Source: Fimbriimonadaceae bacterium (lineage in GTDB: Bacteria; Armatimonadota; Fimbriimonadia; Fimbriimonadales; Fimbriimonadaceae). From it: DNA of 64,000 nt. Shown one piece after another: positions 1-8,036 of this stretch; the first letter of the stretch is position 1, and the number at the start of each line of letters is the position of its first letter. The translations under genes were made by a program, and so were the position numbers. The stretch lies in NCBI GenBank assembly GCA_019454125.1, contig CP075365.1, forward strand, positions 1,668,218 through 1,732,217, in the 5' to 3' direction. The notes under the pieces were generated by a model. It was not told the DNA's origin. It worked only from the letters and a program-made list of their open reading frames with translations, and ran no database searches.

Positions 1-2
1 GA

Positions 3-329
3 GCGACGGACTATGTCGACATCCCCATGATGGCCAACGTCGCATGCAAAATGCTCCGTATGGCGATCCAGATGTTCGTCAAGAAGTCCGACGCGGACCT
101 CGAAGAAGTCAGCTGCCTGGAGGAGCAGGTCGATTCGCTCTATCGCGATATTCGTGGCCAGATCTTCGCCTACATGATCCAGAACCCGGACAAAGTCGTG
201 CCGGCGGGCTGGATGCTTTATGCGATCCATCACGTCGAGCGCATCGCGGACCACTCGCTCAACATCGCGGAGCGCGTCTCGTTCATGGTGACGGGCAAGC
301 CCGCCGCCCACCCACGGGGGATCCGGTAG
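3..329 (+). CDS. phoU: PhoU-type phosphate regulator, C-terminal part (5' end outside window)
   Basis: The frame is open from the left edge of the window to the TAG at 327-329, so only the last 108 residues are visible. They carry the PhoU helical-bundle signature: an acidic helix near residues 30-45, then H-H-V-E-R-I-A-D-H near 76-84 and N-I-A-E, the usual metal-binding-type acidic/His motif of the second PhoU repeat. PhoU proteins dampen the Pst phosphate transporter and the PhoR/PhoB response. The many exported phosphatases downstream in the window fit a phosphate-minded neighbourhood, although they are not in this operon. Family assignment is firm; the lost N-terminal half cannot be judged. 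Confidence 0.88.
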   Translation, partial: ATDYVDIPMMANVACKMLRMAIQMFVKKSDADLEEVSCLEEQVDSLYRDIRGQIFAYMIQNPDKVVPAGWMLYAIHHVERIADHSLNIAERVSFMVTGKPAAHPRGIR

Positions 330-330
330 C

Positions 331-705
331 GTGCCCCTCGTCTTGGTCGCGTTGCTCAGCATCCTCTCTCAGGAGGCGCCGCCCCAAGTCGTGAAGGTCA
401 CCGTGCGGGACGAGGTCGTCGGAACGGGGGAGGTCGCGGAACGGGGCACGGTGGCCACATGTGAGCTCGCCGTGTGGGTGGACGACCGCCTGAAGGTGGA
501 CACCGCCACAAGGCGCATGCCGTACCGGTTCAAAGTCTCGACCGAAGAGCGCGGGAATTGGCGCGGCCGGGTCGCCGGGCTGCGGGTGGGAGGTGTGCGC
601 ACCATCACCGTGCCAAAGGAACTTTTCGGCGAGGAAAAAATCAGCGTTTTTCAGGAGCCGGGCGCCGTCCGCATCCGGGTCGAACTGTTGGCTGTGACAA
701 AATAG
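331..705 (+). CDS. FKBP-like peptidyl-prolyl isomerase domain protein
   Basis: This 124-residue protein starts at GTG 331, two bases after the phoU stop, so it is probably co-transcribed with phoU. The first 15 or so residues are hydrophobic (PLVLVALLSILS), which suggests export. The rest follows the FKBP pattern: G-x-G-E-V-A near 30-36, a W near residue 77 followed by G-L-R-V-G-G-V-R-T-I-T-V-P, and a terminal strand R-I-R-V-E-L-L-A-V. Several aromatic residues of active FKBPs are missing, so it may be a folding or binding domain with weak or no isomerase activity. The fold call is moderate and the role is unknown. Confidence 0.55.
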   Translation: MPLVLVALLSILSQEAPPQVVKVTVRDEVVGTGEVAERGTVATCELAVWVDDRLKVDTATRRMPYRFKVSTEERGNWRGRVAGLRVGGVRTITVPKELFGEEKISVFQEPGAVRIRVELLAVTK

Positions 706-714
706 GCCCGCACC

Positions 715-1584
715 GTGAAGGCAGAGCTGGTCGAACTTTACAGGTTTCGGGAATTGCTCGCCGCTATGGTCGAGCGCGAACTGAAAATCCGCTACAAGAA
801 CAGCTTCTTAGGGTTCTTCTGGTCGCTCGTCAATCCTCTCGTGACCGTCATGGTCATGTGGTTGGTCTTCAAACTTTTCTTGCGCAATGGGACCGAGAAC
901 TATAGCGCCTACGTCCTGAGCGCTTACATCCCGTTCATGTTCGTCAACCTGGCGATCCTTGACTCGGCACAATCAATTATCGCGGCGCTTCCCGTCGTGA
1001 AAAAGGTCTATTTTCCGCGAGAGATCCTTCCACTTGCCAGCGTGATCGCAAACTTCATACACTTCATTCTCGCGATGACCGTCTTCTTCGGCTTTTTGCT
1101 CGCGGTTTGGGCGAGCACGGGTTTCACAACGACCCCCTTCACCTGGCGCATCACGTTCTTGCCGGTCTTGATGCTCGTGAGCCTGAGCCTGGCCACAGGC
1201 GTCGCGTTGATCGTCTCCGCACTTAACGTCTATTACGAAGACGTAAAGTATGTGATGAGCGTCTTCCTTTATCTGGCGTTCTTTTTGACGCCCATCATGT
1301 ACTTCAGCGAGAACGTTTGGTACGCGCTCAGAGACAAGGGCTCGTTCGGACAATTCGCCTTCGTGCTCTTCCACTTGAACCCGGTGGCGATGCTAGCAAC
1401 GGCTTACAAGAAGACGCTCGTGCCGCCCGGCCCGATCGACGTCGGCGGGGCGGAGGGCACCGTCGCCGCCCTTCAGTTCGATTGGGCCCTCTTCTCGGTG
1501 ACTTGCGTGGTCTCCGTGGTCTGCCTTGTCGGTGGGTATGCCTTGTTCAACCGCCTGAAATGGGGGTTTGTGGAACGCCCATGA
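715..1584 (+). CDS. ABC-2 type polysaccharide/O-antigen export permease
   Basis: A 289-residue inner-membrane protein of the Wzm/TagG type, the membrane half of an ABC exporter that moves undecaprenyl-linked glycans across the cytoplasmic membrane. The cytoplasmic N-terminus has the family motif R-E-L-K-I-R-Y-K-N-S-x-L-G-x-x-W-S-L-x-N-P near residues 21-42. About six hydrophobic segments follow, and the end is short and basic. It starts at GTG 715 and its TGA overlaps the ATG of the next gene by four bases (ATGA), so the two are translationally coupled. The neighbouring ATPase and family-2 glycosyltransferase support a surface polysaccharide role. The exact substrate cannot be read from sequence. 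Confidence 0.9.
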   Translation: MKAELVELYRFRELLAAMVERELKIRYKNSFLGFFWSLVNPLVTVMVMWLVFKLFLRNGTENYSAYVLSAYIPFMFVNLAILDSAQSIIAALPVVKKVYFPREILPLASVIANFIHFILAMTVFFGFLLAVWASTGFTTTPFTWRITFLPVLMLVSLSLATGVALIVSALNVYYEDVKYVMSVFLYLAFFLTPIMYFSENVWYALRDKGSFGQFAFVLFHLNPVAMLATAYKKTLVPPGPIDVGGAEGTVAALQFDWALFSVTCVVSVVCLVGGYALFNRLKWGFVERP

Positions 1585-2309
1585 CCCCAAGCGCCATCGA
1601 GATCGAGGGGCTGAAGAAAAGCTTCGTCTTATCCCATAGCGGAATCGGATCCCTAAAGACGGCTGCGCTCTGGTGGAAGAAACGGAAGGTGGAAAGGCTC
1701 GAGGTTCTGAAAGGCCTTACGTTCACCGTTCCTAAAGGACAATGTGTTGCAGTTGTCGGCAAGAACGGTGCGGGGAAGAGCACGCTCCTATCGCTCTTGG
1801 CGAACGTTTACCGCCCCGACCAAGGGACGATAAAGGTCCACGGCAGGATCGCTCCCCTGCTCGAGCTTGGCGCAGGGTTTCATCCAGATCTTACCGGCTT
1901 AGAAAACGTCCTGTTCAACGGCATGATCCTTGGCCTAAAGCGCAAGGAAGTGGTCGCACGTTTCGACGATATCGTAGAGTTTTCCGAGCTGAGCAGCCAT
2001 ATAGACTCGCCCGTGCGGACCTATTCTAGCGGCATGCTCGCACGGCTGGGTTTTGCCGTCGCCGTCCACGTCGACGCGGAGATCCTGATCGTGGACGAGG
2101 TGCTCGCCGTCGGAGACTACGCCTTTGAAGAAAAGTGCTACCGCTATATCGAGGGATTCAAGGCCCAGGGCGGCACCATTCTCTTTGTCTCGCACAATCC
2201 GGACAGCGTCCTGAGGGTGGCCGACCGTTGCCTCTGGCTGAAAGACGGCCAGGTCGAGATGGATGGAGAGCCCCGAGCCGTCCTTGGAGTCTACGAAAGT
2301 CAGGGCTGA
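1581..2309 (+). CDS. ABC exporter ATPase, Wzt/TagH type
   Basis: This 242-residue nucleotide-binding protein partners the permease just upstream. Walker A is G-K-N-G-A-G-K-S-T at 60-68, the signature is Y-S-S-G-M at 148-152, Walker B is I-L-I-V-D-E at 168-173, and a switch His lies in F-V-S-H-N. The long insert before Walker A (residues 15-45, W-W-K-K-R-K-V-E) is typical of polysaccharide exporters. The start is ATG 1581, overlapping the permease stop; an upstream extension of the frame runs inside the permease gene and is not used. It lacks the C-terminal carbohydrate-binding domain of the longest Wzt proteins. It ends 10 bases into the convergent glycosyltransferase gene. Confidence 0.92.
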   Translation: MTPSAIEIEGLKKSFVLSHSGIGSLKTAALWWKKRKVERLEVLKGLTFTVPKGQCVAVVGKNGAGKSTLLSLLANVYRPDQGTIKVHGRIAPLLELGAGFHPDLTGLENVLFNGMILGLKRKEVVARFDDIVEFSELSSHIDSPVRTYSSGMLARLGFAVAVHVDAEILIVDEVLAVGDYAFEEKCYRYIEGFKAQGGTILFVSHNPDSVLRVADRCLWLKDGQVEMDGEPRAVLGVYESQG

Positions 2310-3262
2310 GCGTCCCGGGGCATAGCCGGTCCCCGGAAGGGAGCGCTGAGGACCCGTGCGAAAAGCGTGACCCCCTGCCAACCCCGGCCGGGCTTCACGA
2401 GTGAGAGCGCCAGATAGCCAAAGAGCCGCATCAGCGCCCCGAAGCGATCCATCACGAAGCAGGCCGCCATCGCCGCGGGCCCATGGTGCTTCAAGAAGTA
2501 GAGCTCTTTTCCCCGGTTGTAGCGCGCCACCGACATCCACCGGTTCCCCGTGCTGGAGGCACCGAGTTCGTGTTCGAAGACCGCGTCCGGCACGTAGAGG
2601 ATGCGCCCGTGACGCCGGAGTTTTCGGCAGAGGTCGGTGTCCTCGACGTACAAGAAATAGTCTTCGTCGAAGCGCTCCAACGGCCGGAAAAGGAGGCACG
2701 CGCCTTGGACCTGCCCGACTGGACGGGGCTCGCTTGAACCTGTGGAGAGGATTGCTCTAGTCGTCCAATAGGGGGCGAGGACGGGGTTGCGAGGGAAGGC
2801 CTTCTCCAGCAGGGTCTGCTCGCAGAACACGGCCCAGAGGGTCAATTCGTTCGCACAACTGTTTTGGGGCCGTTCTGTCCCGGGGTCTACGAGCTTGCCG
2901 CCGACTGCCACGACGCCAGGCTCGGCCGCTACCTCCAGCAGCCTGGCGACGGCGCCCGGCCTGGCCAGTGCGTCCGGGTTTAGCAAGAGGGCGAAGTCCG
3001 TCGCGACCGAGTCCAGTGCCTGGTTGTTCGCGACGCCAAAGCCCGCGTTGCGGTCGTTCGCGATCAGCCGTACCCAGGGGAACTCTTGGCGCACCATTGC
3101 GACCGAGTCGTCGTGGGAGGCGTTGTCCACTACCACGACTTCGGTCACGACGCCGGCACTGTGGTCGGCCGCAAGGCTGGCGAGACAGCGCCGCAAGGCG
3201 TCAACCGTGTTGTAGCTGACGACGATGACGGTAAGGCTCGGGGCGGGCGAGGGAGTGGGCAG
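2300..3262 (-). CDS. Family 2 glycosyltransferase (rhamnosyltransferase-like)
   Basis: A GT-A fold sugar transferase. Downstream of TTG 3196 it shows V-V-V-D-N-A-S-H-D-D-S, then N-A-G-F-G-V-A-N-N-Q and L-L-N-P-D-A, the nucleotide-sugar and metal-binding motifs of the GT2 rhamnosyltransferase group. The conserved first strand T-V-I-V-V-S-Y-N lies upstream of TTG 3196 (codons at about 3230-3210), so the real start must be further out. The frame is open back to the stop at 3314-3316, but it holds no ATG, GTG or TTG there. CTG 3262 (used for the coordinates) and ATT 3307 are the only plausible initiators, unless the sequence has an error. It is convergent with the exporter and probably builds the exported glycan. 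Confidence 0.8.
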   Translation of the reverse strand: MPTPSPAPSLTVIVVSYNTVDALRRCLASLAADHSAGVVTEVVVVDNASHDDSVAMVRQEFPWVRLIANDRNAGFGVANNQALDSVATDFALLLNPDALARPGAVARLLEVAAEPGVVAVGGKLVDPGTERPQNSCANELTLWAVFCEQTLLEKAFPRNPVLAPYWTTRAILSTGSSEPRPVGQVQGACLLFRPLERFDEDYFLYVEDTDLCRKLRRHGRILYVPDAVFEHELGASSTGNRWMSVARYNRGKELYFLKHHGPAAMAACFVMDRFGALMRLFGYLALSLVKPGRGWQGVTLFARVLSAPFRGPAMPRDAQP

Positions 3263-3360
3263 TCCGCTATGAAAGACGAAGGGTGGTTCCTTGGAGTTGC
3301 CGGGAATTCCAGGTCAAACGGTACCTACAGTGAACGGACCGGTCCTAGCCGGACCTTTCC

Positions 3361-3382
3361 CTTAACATGCGCTTAACATGCG
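3361..3382. repeat. 11-bp perfect tandem duplication upstream of pseudopilin
   Basis: CTTAACATGCG occurs twice back to back, ending 9 bases before the pseudopilin start codon at 3392, in the divergent region between the glycosyltransferase and the pseudopilin gene. It may hold regulatory or -10-like elements. No clear ribosome binding site is visible between it and the start. Confidence 0.6.
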
Positions 3383-3391
3383 GGCTAAAAA

Positions 3392-4411
3392 ATGTTCGGT
3401 ATGCGTGGAACCCGTCCCGCGAGAGCCTTTACCCTTATCGAGCTCTTGGTGGTCATTGCGATCATCGCCATTCTTGCCGCCATTCTCTTCCCGGTCTTCG
3501 CCCAGGCAAAGGTCGCGGCCAAGAAGATCTCCGATCTCAGCAATACAAAGCAGCTCGGCGTTGCGCTTCAGATGTACCTGAACGACAACGACGACACGTA
3601 CATGCCGAGCAACCACCGCGAGGACAACAACGCGGGGAACGAAGTCCACTGGAGCTGGATGCTGCTTCCTTACGTGAAGAGTGAGCAGATTTTCGTGAGC
3701 CCGGCCGACTCGATCAAGGGCTGGGCCCCCGGTTGCACGGACCGCTCCACGAACAACCGGGGCTATGGCGAGCCGCCGATGCAGCTCACCGTGGACGGCT
3801 GCGCCGCCCAGGGTTACCAGGCCGGCGTCTACACCAAGCAGGTGGGCCGCATCAGCTATGTGGCGAACCAGTCGGTCATCGGTCGCAAGCGCCAGGCAAG
3901 CGACACCGCAAACGTCGTGGTCGCCTCCGCGCTCGACCGCCCGTCCGGAACGATCCTGCTCGCCCCTGCCACCGAAAAGCAGTTCTGCATGCAGGTCTCT
4001 GCCGGTGGTGAGTTCCGCACGTATCGTCCGGCGTTCGGCATCGGCCGACGCAACCAAGGCGACCTCTCTGGCACCAGCGTCCCGACCAGCCCCTCGGATC
4101 TCCCGCTTGAGGCGCTCACCATCAGCGGCAATGTGAACGGCCAGCTAGGCAAGTTCGTCGGCAAGGGAATGGTCGGCGCCATCTTCAGCTGCGAACTCCG
4201 AACGACCAATGGCGGCCCTGCCCACACGCTGCGCTATACGCACAGCGGCCGGTTCGACCAAGGCAACAACTATGTCTTCGGCGACACCAGCGCCCGCTTT
4301 GTCCCGCTCTACCGAACGTTCGACGTGAAGAACTTCCTTTGGGGCATCCGCGCCTATTCGCTGAACGGCCTCCCGGTCGTCGATCCGGTTACCAAGCTCG
4401 AACTCGAGTAG
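3392..4411 (+). CDS. Prepilin-type (type II/IV pseudopilin-like) exported protein
   Basis: A 339-residue protein. After a short basic leader it has the prepilin peptidase and methylation motif [18 protein letters not shown] (residues 10-27) and then [12 protein letters not shown]. That ending is common among the large pseudopilin families of Armatimonadota (family knowledge, and part of my taxonomic inference). The C-terminal region has [12 protein letters not shown], a variant of the H-x9-DG tail. Such proteins are processed by PilD, assembled by PilB/GspE-type ATPases (one lies at 17.5-18.8 kb), and displayed or secreted. Its own partners are not adjacent. The exact function is unknown. Confidence 0.85.
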   Translation: MFGMRGTRPARAFTLIELLVVIAIIAILAAILFPVFAQAKVAAKKISDLSNTKQLGVALQMYLNDNDDTYMPSNHREDNNAGNEVHWSWMLLPYVKSEQIFVSPADSIKGWAPGCTDRSTNNRGYGEPPMQLTVDGCAAQGYQAGVYTKQVGRISYVANQSVIGRKRQASDTANVVVASALDRPSGTILLAPATEKQFCMQVSAGGEFRTYRPAFGIGRRNQGDLSGTSVPTSPSDLPLEALTISGNVNGQLGKFVGKGMVGAIFSCELRTTNGGPAHTLRYTHSGRFDQGNNYVFGDTSARFVPLYRTFDVKNFLWGIRAYSLNGLPVVDPVTKLELE

Positions 4412-4427
4412 ACAGTCTCGCATCCAG

Positions 4428-4464
4428 GCCCCCCCTTCCCATTCCACGGGGAAGGGGGCTTCTT
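4428..4464 (+). terminator. Intrinsic terminator after pseudopilin gene
   Basis: A GC-rich hairpin with a C-rich left arm at 4429-4440, an ACGG-side loop, and right arm GGGGAAGGGGGC at 4448-4459, followed by TTCTTC. It lies 17 bases past the pseudopilin stop and before the catalase gene. Confidence 0.75.
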
Positions 4465-4552
4465 CGTGCCTGGACCTGCCCCCAGAAGCCTCTTGATGAT
4501 TCCGCCAAGCCCCAGGCGCCCTTGAGCGGGAAGACGTTAGGGGAGGAAAGCC

Positions 4553-6667
4553 ATGAACGACCGCTTTCCACCTCCCGGACAGGATCGAGAACACGAGACG
4601 CTGACTACGAACCAAGGCTGTCCCGTCGCCAATAACCAGGACCAGCTGACTGCCGGCCCGCGCGGCGGCACGCTCATGGAGGACTTCATCTTCCGCGAGA
4701 AGATGACCCAGTTCGACCACGAGCGCATCCCGGAGCGGGTCGTCCACGCCCGCGGGTCGGCGGCGCACGGTGTGTTTCGGGTCTATGACGACTCGATGAA
4801 GGAGTTCACTCGCGCGCGCTTCCTCACCGACCCCAGCCTGGAGACCGAGACGTTCACCCGGTTCTCGACCGTGGTCGGCAGCCGAGGCTCGGCCGATACC
4901 GTACGTGACGTCCGCGGTTTCGCCACGAAGTTCTACACGGTCGAAGGCGTCTACGACCTGGTGGGCAACAACATCCCAGTGTTCTTTATCCAGGACGGCA
5001 TGAAGTTCCCGGACCTTGTGCACTCGATAAAGCCCGAGCCGCACCACGAAATGCCCCAGGCCAGCGCTGCCCACGACACCTTCTGGGACTTCATCTCGCT
5101 CACCCCAGAGGCGATGCACATGGTCATGTGGGTGCTTTCCGACCGGGCGCTCCCCACGAGCTACGCGAAGATGGAGGGCTTTGGGGTGCACACCTTCCGG
5201 CTGACCAACGCGGAGGGGCGGTCGACACTCTGCAAGATCCATTGGAAACCTACCGAAGGGCTCTCTTCTTTGGTCTGGGACGAAACACAAAAGATCGCGG
5301 GCAAGAACCCCGACTTCAATCGAAAAGACCTTTGGGAGCGCATCGAACAGGGCACCTTTCCCGAGTTCGAACTCGGCCTACAGCTCTTCACCGAAGAGGA
5401 GGCGGCGGGGTGGGACTTCGACGTGCTGGATGCCACCAAGATCGTGCCGGAAGAGCTAGTCCCGGTGCGCCGGGTCGGCAAGATGACGCTCAACCGCAAC
5501 CCCGACAACTTCTTTGCCGAGACCGAGCAGGTCGCCTTCCATCCCGGCCACCTTGTGCCGGGCATCGACTTCACGAACGACCCGCTCCTCCAGGCGCGAC
5601 TCTTCTCCTATCTCGACACCCAGCTCAACCGGTTTGGCGGCGTCAACTTTCACCAGGTGCCGATCAACCGCCCTCGATGCCCGGTCTTCAATAACAACCA
5701 GGACGGCTTCATGCGCATGGAGCAGGACAAGGGACGCGTCAACTACGAGCCTAACTCGCTGGCTGGGGGCAAGCCCCACGAAGACCGTGAGCGGGGATTC
5801 ACCAGCCACCCCGAGCCTCAAGAAGGCGTGAAAACGCGCGGCCGGCCGGAAAGCTTCGACGACCATTTCAGCCAGGCCGAACTCTTTTGGAACTCCCAGT
5901 CCGAGCCCGAAAGGGAGCACCTCGTCGAGGCGATCAAGTTCGAACTTGGCAAAGTTGAGCATATGCATATCCGCGAGCGCATGATCCAGCTTTTCTACCG
6001 CGTCTCACCCGAGATCGCCGAGCGTGCCGCCCCCCACGTCGGAGTGGAGAAAGTAGATGGCGATATCAGCTACCTGGAGGAGACGACGTCTCGGACTCCG
6101 CGAAGCAAGCTTGCGCCTATTGGTTCGTCACCAGCGCTCAGTATGGAGAGGTCGCAGCGGACGGCCAGAGGGCGAAAGGTCGCGATCCTTGTCGCCGCCG
6201 GTGTTGCCGGCAATCAAGCGAATGAGCTTAAGCAAGCGCTGAAGCAGCACGACGTGACCTGTGAGGTGGTCGCCCCAATGAGCGGAAGGGTCGAGACCTC
6301 CGACGGTTCCGAAGTGATGGCCGACCATAATTTTTCAACCGCGGCCTCGGTGCTTTTCGACGCGGTCTACGTCCCCGGCGGCACCGGTGCGCTGGAGAAG
6401 CTCAAGTCGCAGGGCGACGCTGTGCACTTCGTGAACGAGGCGTTCAAGCACTGCAAGCCGGTCGCGGCGAGCGGCGACGGGGTCGGGCTTCTGGAAGCCT
6501 CCAACATTGTCGGCGTGAGCTTCGCTGAGGGGGCCAGCCTCCTCGAGGACAAGGGCGTGCTCACGACCCGGGCCGACTCAGCCGCCGAGCTGGCGCATGC
6601 CCTCGCCAACGCGCTTGGCCAACACCGCTTCTGGCAACGGGACAGAAAGGACGAGGTGCCCGCTTGA
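4553..6667 (+). CDS. katE: Large-subunit (clade 2, HPII-type) catalase
   Basis: This 704-residue haem catalase converts hydrogen peroxide to water and oxygen in the cytoplasm. The distal catalytic His is H65 in V-V-H-A-R-G-S, the catalytic Asn is in V-G-N-N-I-P (139-140), and the proximal haem-ligand Tyr is Y353 in R-L-F-S-Y-L-D-T-Q. The C-terminal DJ-1/PfpI-like flavodoxin fold, from about residue 540 (R-K-V-A-I-L-V-A-A-G, then P-G-G-T-G-A), defines the large clade 2 enzymes. The ribosome binding site GGGGAGGAAA is strong and 6-7 bases from ATG 4553. It is monocistronic, between a terminator and a palindromic repeat. No OxyR-type site was recognised. Confidence 0.95.
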   Translation: MNDRFPPPGQDREHETLTTNQGCPVANNQDQLTAGPRGGTLMEDFIFREKMTQFDHERIPERVVHARGSAAHGVFRVYDDSMKEFTRARFLTDPSLETETFTRFSTVVGSRGSADTVRDVRGFATKFYTVEGVYDLVGNNIPVFFIQDGMKFPDLVHSIKPEPHHEMPQASAAHDTFWDFISLTPEAMHMVMWVLSDRALPTSYAKMEGFGVHTFRLTNAEGRSTLCKIHWKPTEGLSSLVWDETQKIAGKNPDFNRKDLWERIEQGTFPEFELGLQLFTEEEAAGWDFDVLDATKIVPEELVPVRRVGKMTLNRNPDNFFAETEQVAFHPGHLVPGIDFTNDPLLQARLFSYLDTQLNRFGGVNFHQVPINRPRCPVFNNNQDGFMRMEQDKGRVNYEPNSLAGGKPHEDRERGFTSHPEPQEGVKTRGRPESFDDHFSQAELFWNSQSEPEREHLVEAIKFELGKVEHMHIRERMIQLFYRVSPEIAERAAPHVGVEKVDGDISYLEETTSRTPRSKLAPIGSSPALSMERSQRTARGRKVAILVAAGVAGNQANELKQALKQHDVTCEVVAPMSGRVETSDGSEVMADHNFSTAASVLFDAVYVPGGTGALEKLKSQGDAVHFVNEAFKHCKPVAASGDGVGLLEASNIVGVSFAEGASLLEDKGVLTTRADSAAELAHALANALGQHRFWQRDRKDEVPA

Positions 6668-6748
6668 GGCTCTTTTGCGGTTCGGTTGCTTGAGTATTGG
6701 CCGGAACGGGCCGGGCGGCGTGGAAGCAAGGTGATCTCGCCCCGTTCC

Positions 6749-6794
6749 GGAGCCCCCTCTCCTACCGCGAAGGAGAGGGGGTTGGATGTGAGGT
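6749..6794 (-). repeat. Short form of the dispersed ~70-bp palindromic element
   Basis: An inverted repeat after katE, with arms CCCCCTCTCCT (6763-6773) and AGGAGAGGGGG. Its ends, TCCGGAGCCCCCTC and GAGGGGGTTGG, match the ends of the longer elements at 59650-59717 and 60302-60370. The internal portion of the long form is absent. It could also end katE transcription. Confidence 0.6.
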
Positions 6795-6941
6795 TCCCTG
6801 GCGCTTGCCGCTCGGTGAGACGTCCCGTTTCCAAGCGGTGTCCTATAACTCCAGGACGCGACCCAGACCAGTGTGGTCAAAATGGCGTCTCACTCGTCAG
6901 CCAAGCGTTTCGGCTGGGCTGCAAGGAAACACGGATACACC

Positions 6942-7418
6942 ATGACACCAAAAAACACGATCTGCCTTTGGTACGACAAGGACGCGCTTGAGGCGGCCGA
7001 GTTCTATGCCAAGACCTTCCCGGACAGCGAAGTGATCGCGGTCCACCGGGCGCCGTCCGACTTTCCCGGGGGCCAGCAGGGCGACGTCCTCACGGTGGAC
7101 TTCACCGTTTGCGGCATCCGGTGCATGGGCCTTAACGGCGGCCCCGTGTTCAAGCACTCGGAGGCGTTCTCCTTCCAGATCGCCACGGACGACCAAGAGG
7201 AGACCGACCGCTATTGGGACGCCATCCTGGGCAACGGCGGGGAAGCGAGCGAGTGCGGGTGGTGCAAAGACCGATGGGGCCTTTCCTGGCAGATCACGCC
7301 CCGCACCCTCACCGAGGCCATGGAGGCTGGCGGTGACGAAGCGAAGCGCGCTTTCGAGGCGATGATGACGATGCAGAAAATCGACGTCGCCAAGATCGAC
7401 GCCGCTCGCCGGGGATAA
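6942..7418 (+). CDS. VOC-fold protein, PhnB/3-demethylubiquinone methyltransferase-like
   Basis: A 158-residue vicinal-oxygen-chelate fold protein with the PhnB-like pattern. It opens I-C-L-W-Y-D and A-E-F-Y-A-K-T-F-P-D-S near 12-28, G-G-P-x-F-x-H-S-E-A-F-S-F near 65-77, and W-G-L-S-W-Q-I-T-P near 110-118. Members are small metal-binding enzymes or resistance-like proteins of uncertain reaction; the methyltransferase label is historical. ATG 6942 is preferred over the upstream GTG 6873 because the family begins at this residue and AAGGAA lies upstream. A DinB-like gene follows 20 bases later, and such pairs often share a transcript. Confidence 0.82.
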   Translation: MTPKNTICLWYDKDALEAAEFYAKTFPDSEVIAVHRAPSDFPGGQQGDVLTVDFTVCGIRCMGLNGGPVFKHSEAFSFQIATDDQEETDRYWDAILGNGGEASECGWCKDRWGLSWQITPRTLTEAMEAGGDEAKRAFEAMMTMQKIDVAKIDAARRG

Positions 7419-7437
7419 AAACCCTCTCGCACGGGCG

Positions 7438-7953
7438 ATGGACCTATCCCGATATACCGAACCTCTCGGCCGCACCCCCGCAATGCTGGCGGCGGCCCTA
7501 CGCGGGCAGCCTGACGAGTGGCTGGACGCGAAACACACGCCCGACGTCTTCAGTCCTCGCGAGGCCGTGGCCCACTTGCTCATCGTGGAGCGCGAATGGG
7601 GCTGGATCTTTCGGATCAAACGGGTGATGGATCCCAAATACCGGGAAGACGGCCAGGACATCCTGGAGACCGACTATGCCCAGGCGCACACGGTCGAGGA
7701 CATGCTCCGCGAATTCGAGGCGGTGCGGCGTCGGTCGCTCCAGCTGTTGCTCGAGCTCGGGCTTGCCGAAAGTGACATGGAACGGTCGGTCCATGACCCG
7801 GAGTTCGGCACGGAATCGGTGCGGAACCAGCTGGCCGGTTGGGTGGCGCACGACCTCTACCACCTAGGGCAGATCTATAAGTCGTACGCCTCGCTCTACC
7901 GGGAGGAGATCGGCCCCTACCAGCAGCACCTCAACTTGCCGGACTTCAACTAG
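7438..7953 (+). CDS. DinB-family four-helix-bundle protein
   Basis: A 171-residue cytoplasmic protein of the DinB/YfiT metalloenzyme superfamily. The three family His residues are recognisable: one in E-A-V-A-H-L-L near residue 42, and two in W-V-A-H-D-L-Y-H-L-G-Q-I near 136-147, which normally bind a divalent metal. Many members act as thiol-dependent transferases, but the substrate here is unknown. It lies 20 bases behind the VOC gene and is followed by a strong hairpin. The start is ATG 7438; no better start is seen. Confidence 0.82.
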   Translation: MDLSRYTEPLGRTPAMLAAALRGQPDEWLDAKHTPDVFSPREAVAHLLIVEREWGWIFRIKRVMDPKYREDGQDILETDYAQAHTVEDMLREFEAVRRRSLQLLLELGLAESDMERSVHDPEFGTESVRNQLAGWVAHDLYHLGQIYKSYASLYREEIGPYQQHLNLPDFN

Positions 7954-7986
7954 CGTTCCGAAGACAGGGGGGCGAGCACGGAAGGG

Positions 7987-8019
7987 GCGGGTGGCGAAGT
8001 TCCCTCGTTCGCCACCCGC
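7987..8019. terminator. Bidirectional hairpin between convergent genes
   Basis: A perfect 12-bp stem, GCGGGTGGCGAA (7987-7998) with TTCGCCACCCGC (8008-8019), between the DinB-like gene and the convergent metallophosphoesterase gene. There is no long U tract on either side, so termination is inferred from position and stem strength. Confidence 0.7.
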
Positions 8020-8036
8020 TCTCCCATGGCCCTTCC

